NCBI RefSeq assembly: GCF_032335695.1
Contig: NZ_JACTOJ010000017.1
Coordinates: 1-64,000, forward strand
Length of the DNA stretch: 64,000 nucleotides
Source of the DNA: JACTOJ01 sp032335695
Lineage (GTDB): Bacteria > Bacillota > Clostridia > Clostridiales > Clostridiaceae
Reading direction: 5' to 3'
Position 1 is the first letter of the stretch, and each line of letters begins with the position of its first letter. The position numbers and the translations under genes are program-made. Of this stretch, positions 61,198-64,000 are shown piece by piece. A model generated the notes under the pieces. That model was not told where the DNA came from. It saw only the letters and a list, made by a program, of their open reading frames with translations, and searched no databases.

Positions 61198-63309
61198 ATG
61201 GGTATCATTGATTTAATGAAGAAAAATAAAAGCAACGTAAAGTTTAAAAGAATTATAATTTCAGAGAAAAAGATGGTCGGCCAAGCTATAGCAGCTGCAC
61301 TTAATTGCAGTCAAACCGCCGATGGGCACATTGAAGGTGATGACTATGTTATTACCTGGTGTAATGGCAATATGTTTACCCTTAAAGATCCTGAGGACTA
61401 TGATTCTATATATAGGAATTGGGACTTTGCTACATTACCATTTATTCCAGAGTTTCAGGTTAGATTAAGATATGATTTAAAAAAGAAAAAGCAATTTGAA
61501 TATATAAAAGAATTGTTAAAAAGAAGTGATATTAAAGATATTATACTAGCTACAGATTCCGGAAGAGAGGGCCAATTACTCGGAAATTATTTATTAGAAC
61601 AATTAAACACAGATAAGACTATATATAGGCTATGGACAAGCTCGCTTACAAAAGCGGCTATAAAGGCCGCTATGACCGATTTAAAGGCCAATAAAGAGTA
61701 TGATGGTATATATAATAGTGCTAAGGCTAGAAATGAACTGGATCAATTAATCGGAGTTAATTTTTCAAGGGCTTATTCCTTACATAATAAATTCACGATA
61801 GCTGTAGGAAGATGTATAATTCCAATTTTAAATTTAATATGTGAAAGGGATAAGGAAATTCAGGAGTTTAAAGCTGATTTGTATAGTGAAGTTGTGGCCA
61901 CATTTGATAAAGGATATTCTGGGACCTACGTGCGTAGCGATGGAATTAGTAAATTAAAAAAGGAAGATGCTTTAAATATAAAAAATGCTGTTGATGGTAA
62001 AGTTGGGGAAATAAAAGATATTAATAGAGAAAGTAAGAAACTAGCACACCCACTATTATTCAATTTAACAGAGCTTCAGAGAGTATGTAGTAGAAAATAT
62101 GATTATACTCCAAAAGAAACGGTGATTTTATTAGAAGAGCTCTATTTAAATCATAAGATAGTCTCATATCCACGAACTGCTTCACAGTTTATAACGGATA
62201 AAGAAGCTGAGGAGATAAGAGATATATTCAAAATGCTGCAATTTGACAAGTTTAATGAAAGTGCAAATTATTGTCTTGGCATAAAAAAAATAAATTTAAA
62301 AAATGTGGTGAATAATGATTTAGTAGAAGATCATCCAGCGATAACTCCAGTATTAAATGAAAATACGAAAGATATTTATATGACACTGAGAGAAAAAGAA
62401 AAAAATATTTTTGATGAAATAGTTTTGAGGTATCTTAGCGTTTTTTATGAAGAATACATATATGAAAGCATTAAGGTAATTACTGAAGTTGGAGAAAGTA
62501 AGTTTATTTCTAATCTAACTAGAATTATAAGTTTGGGGTGGAAAAAGGTATATGGTGTAAGGAGCGATGAGGAAGGAGAATATAAATTAGTTACAAATGA
62601 AAAGGTTCAGGTTATTGATGCTGTAGTAAAAGATAAGAAGACAAAAGCACGTCCACAGTATACTGCAGATACTCTATTGGAGATAATGGAGAATCCTCGA
62701 AGATTGGTTGGAGAAGAGTATTTGAAACAGGCATTAAAAGGCAGGGGCATAGGTACCGAAGCCACTAGAGCGGATTTAATAGAGTCATTAATTGAAAAAG
62801 GGTATGTAACTAAAGACGAAAACAGTTTGATGGCCACGGAATTAGGAAAGAAAGTAATAAGCTGCATAGATATAGATCTTCTGAAAAGTGTTGAGCTAAC
62901 CGCCGATTTGGAATATAACATTGAAAAAATGTCAAAAGGTCTTATAAATAAAGATGAATTTATGAAGGCTGCAACAAAGTTCATTATCGATGGAGTTTCT
63001 CACATTAAAAATATGGAACCAATAAAGGAAACAAAAAAGAAAGTTACTACTTATGGTAAATGTTTTAAATGTAATTCAGGAAGAGTAGTAAAAGTAAAGG
63101 GGGGATATGGATGTACTAGATACAAGGATGGATGTAAATTATTTATTCCTGAGAATATTTCAGGGACATATATAACTGAAGAACAGATGAAGAAGCTTGC
63201 AAGTAACGGACAAACAGATTTTCTTCAATTTAAAGGAGCTGACGGTCCTTATAGAGCGAGAATAGCATATAACAAATCAAAAGAAAAAACAGAGTTCAAA
63301 TATAGGTAG
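61198..63309 (+). CDS. topB: DNA topoisomerase III
   Basis: 703 residues. Toprim start RIIISEKKMVGQAIAAAL, metal-binding TDSGREGQLLG (about 119; the usual DxDREGE is altered), then the active-site Tyr in VSYPRTASQF (about residue 324) and GIGTEATRADLIE. The C-terminus holds KCFKCNSGRVVKVKGGYGCT, a zinc-ribbon-like end. TopB is common on conjugative plasmids, where it helps resolve DNA. Its ribosome site is GGAGG. Confidence 0.92.
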   Translation: MGIIDLMKKNKSNVKFKRIIISEKKMVGQAIAAALNCSQTADGHIEGDDYVITWCNGNMFTLKDPEDYDSIYRNWDFATLPFIPEFQVRLRYDLKKKKQFEYIKELLKRSDIKDIILATDSGREGQLLGNYLLEQLNTDKTIYRLWTSSLTKAAIKAAMTDLKANKEYDGIYNSAKARNELDQLIGVNFSRAYSLHNKFTIAVGRCIIPILNLICERDKEIQEFKADLYSEVVATFDKGYSGTYVRSDGISKLKKEDALNIKNAVDGKVGEIKDINRESKKLAHPLLFNLTELQRVCSRKYDYTPKETVILLEELYLNHKIVSYPRTASQFITDKEAEEIRDIFKMLQFDKFNESANYCLGIKKINLKNVVNNDLVEDHPAITPVLNENTKDIYMTLREKEKNIFDEIVLRYLSVFYEEYIYESIKVITEVGESKFISNLTRIISLGWKKVYGVRSDEEGEYKLVTNEKVQVIDAVVKDKKTKARPQYTADTLLEIMENPRRLVGEEYLKQALKGRGIGTEATRADLIESLIEKGYVTKDENSLMATELGKKVISCIDIDLLKSVELTADLEYNIEKMSKGLINKDEFMKAATKFIIDGVSHIKNMEPIKETKKKVTTYGKCFKCNSGRVVKVKGGYGCTRYKDGCKLFIPENISGTYITEEQMKKLASNGQTDFLQFKGADGPYRARIAYNKSKEKTEFKYR

Positions 63310-63318
63310 GTGTAAATC

Positions 63319-63489
63319 ATGAAGGAAAAAATTGAGCTACAGGACATTACAGAGTTTTTAAGTATATCAAGAAAGTTTATAAGCCAGGTTAATATATTAA
63401 AAAAAATAGATATTCCTCAGGAGTATTTAGGAGTAGCTGAAGATGCAATAAATAAAGTATCAGAAGCTTGTAATCAATATAATAAATGA
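63319..63489 (+). CDS. Hypothetical helical protein, 56 aa
   Basis: ATG 63319 after AGGTGTAAATC; acidic helical chain (DITEFLSISRKFISQVNIL). Follows topB by 9 nt. Unknown. Confidence 0.5.
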   Translation: MKEKIELQDITEFLSISRKFISQVNILKKIDIPQEYLGVAEDAINKVSEACNQYNK

Positions 63490-63500
63490 GGTGGAAGACT

Positions 63501-63971
63501 ATGGATATAAAAAGCACTTATAGAGAAATATTAAAAAATTTAGAAGTTGGAGACATGCTCTATTGGAAGAAACAGAAGCAGCCATTTTATATAAAGGCCA
63601 GGAATAAAAGATATATTATATTAACAAGAAATTTATTTGGCAAAATTGAAAATTCAATTATTGATTTCCAGGAGCTCGCTTACGGATCGGATGATTTCTT
63701 TTTTAAAAAGTATGATTATACTAATAAGGAAGATATAAATAGAAGCCTTCAAGATCTGGAGCAGGGGATATATGAAGTCGTATATAGAAAAATAACAGAT
63801 TTTGAAAAGTGTTTTGACAGGTTTTGCAAAAAAAATAATAGAAATATGGTAGGGTTCCAGCAGCAAGGAGCTGTAATACGTAGCATAAATGATAAGATAA
63901 TAGAGGATACATTAGATTTAGCGTATGGACAATTTAAAGAAAAAGTAGAAAAAACTATGGCGGCCAAATAG
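63501..63971 (+). CDS. Hypothetical protein, 156 aa
   Basis: A soluble mixed alpha/beta protein; the N-terminal half (DMLYWKKQKQPFYIKARNKR) may form a small beta barrel. ATG 63501 follows GAGGTGG; a longer frame from 63486 overlaps that site. Unknown family. Confidence 0.55.
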   Translation: MDIKSTYREILKNLEVGDMLYWKKQKQPFYIKARNKRYIILTRNLFGKIENSIIDFQELAYGSDDFFFKKYDYTNKEDINRSLQDLEQGIYEVVYRKITDFEKCFDRFCKKNNRNMVGFQQQGAVIRSINDKIIEDTLDLAYGQFKEKVEKTMAAK

Positions 63972-63982
63972 ACCGCCGTTTT
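63959..63982 (+). terminator. Intrinsic terminator at end of the topB group
   Basis: GGCGG (63959-63963) and CCGCC (63973-63977) followed by GTTTT; the stem overlaps the last codons of the preceding gene. Confidence 0.6.
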
Positions 63983-64000
63983 AATTATTAAGCTGCAGCT

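Noticed and set aside
1..64000. tRNA or rRNA genes
   Set aside because: No cloverleaf with TTCRA-type T loop or rRNA-like conserved blocks were noticed on reading; a tRNAscan run would be decisive.

Overview
The window is strongly AT-rich (roughly 70% A+T by eye). Shine-Dalgarno sequences are strong (AGGAGG), TTG and GTG starts are common, and nearly all genes lie on the + strand. Protein types point to Clostridium in the strict sense. An actin-type partition operon, a primase-like Rep protein next to arrays of short repeats, topoisomerase III and a conjugation locus indicate a large conjugative plasmid (or plasmid-like element) rather than a chromosome. No rRNA, tRNA or CRISPR array was seen.

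Layout. (1) About 0-8.2 kb is a run of small cargo genes, mostly unknown or zinc-ribbon proteins. It also has a GNAT acetyltransferase, an orphan C5 DNA methyltransferase, a Mom/XF1762-like protein, a Lar-like anti-restriction protein, a small VirB11-like ATPase and a serine recombinase. Many of these genes are preceded by variants of one intergenic leader. (2) 8.2-12.4 kb holds a degenerate tyrosine-recombinase protein that resembles the atypical relaxase TcpM, a probable type I toxin-antitoxin pair, and an RRNPP-type regulator followed by a small exported-peptide gene (quorum sensing). (3) 12.7-16.7 kb holds a second C5 methyltransferase, a D12 adenine methyltransferase, two phage-type sigma-like proteins (one split by a poly-A frameshift) and a divergent CI-like repressor. 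(4) 16.9-28 kb is a Tcp/Tn916-type conjugation operon (TcpC, D, E, VirB4, VirB6/TcpH and a GH73 wall hydrolase) behind a strong promoter and an attenuator-like leader. (5) 28-40.6 kb is a Tad/Flp-pilus-like operon (CpaE-like ATPases, CpaB/RcpC, CpaF, a TadB-TadC-like fusion, a pilin candidate, pseudopilin-like proteins and a SleB-type hydrolase). A partial duplication and a VirB4 relic interrupt it. (6) 40.6-47.4 kb has a wHTH regulator, secreted surface proteins including a 1085-residue one, a diguanylate cyclase and an HD-GYP phosphodiesterase. (7) 47.4-52.5 kb is the maintenance region: HTH protein, ParM-like actin, ParR-like protein, repeat-rich candidate origin, AEP-primase-like Rep and a GC-rich segment with a DnaA box. 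(8) 52.5-57.4 kb encodes secreted Ig-like/WxL-type surface proteins, including three nearly identical tandem genes. (9) 57.4-64 kb has a VirD4/TraM-type coupling ATPase, a replication-relaxation protein, topoisomerase III and two small genes.

How it fits together (inference). The Tcp machinery, coupling ATPase, candidate relaxases and TopB would move the DNA. The Tad-like pilus and surface proteins would provide cell contact. The c-di-GMP enzymes and the peptide quorum-sensing pair are placed to control that sessile, contact-dependent state. ParM/ParR, Rep and the toxin-antitoxin pair would maintain the plasmid.

The most unusual signals are: a hairpin between the Shine-Dalgarno and AUG of three tandem genes, with a compensatory base change and a similar layout before tcpE; the recurrent leader in front of the small cargo genes; a 131-nt imperfect palindrome at 3960-4090; and the contiguous conjugation plus Tad-like machinery.
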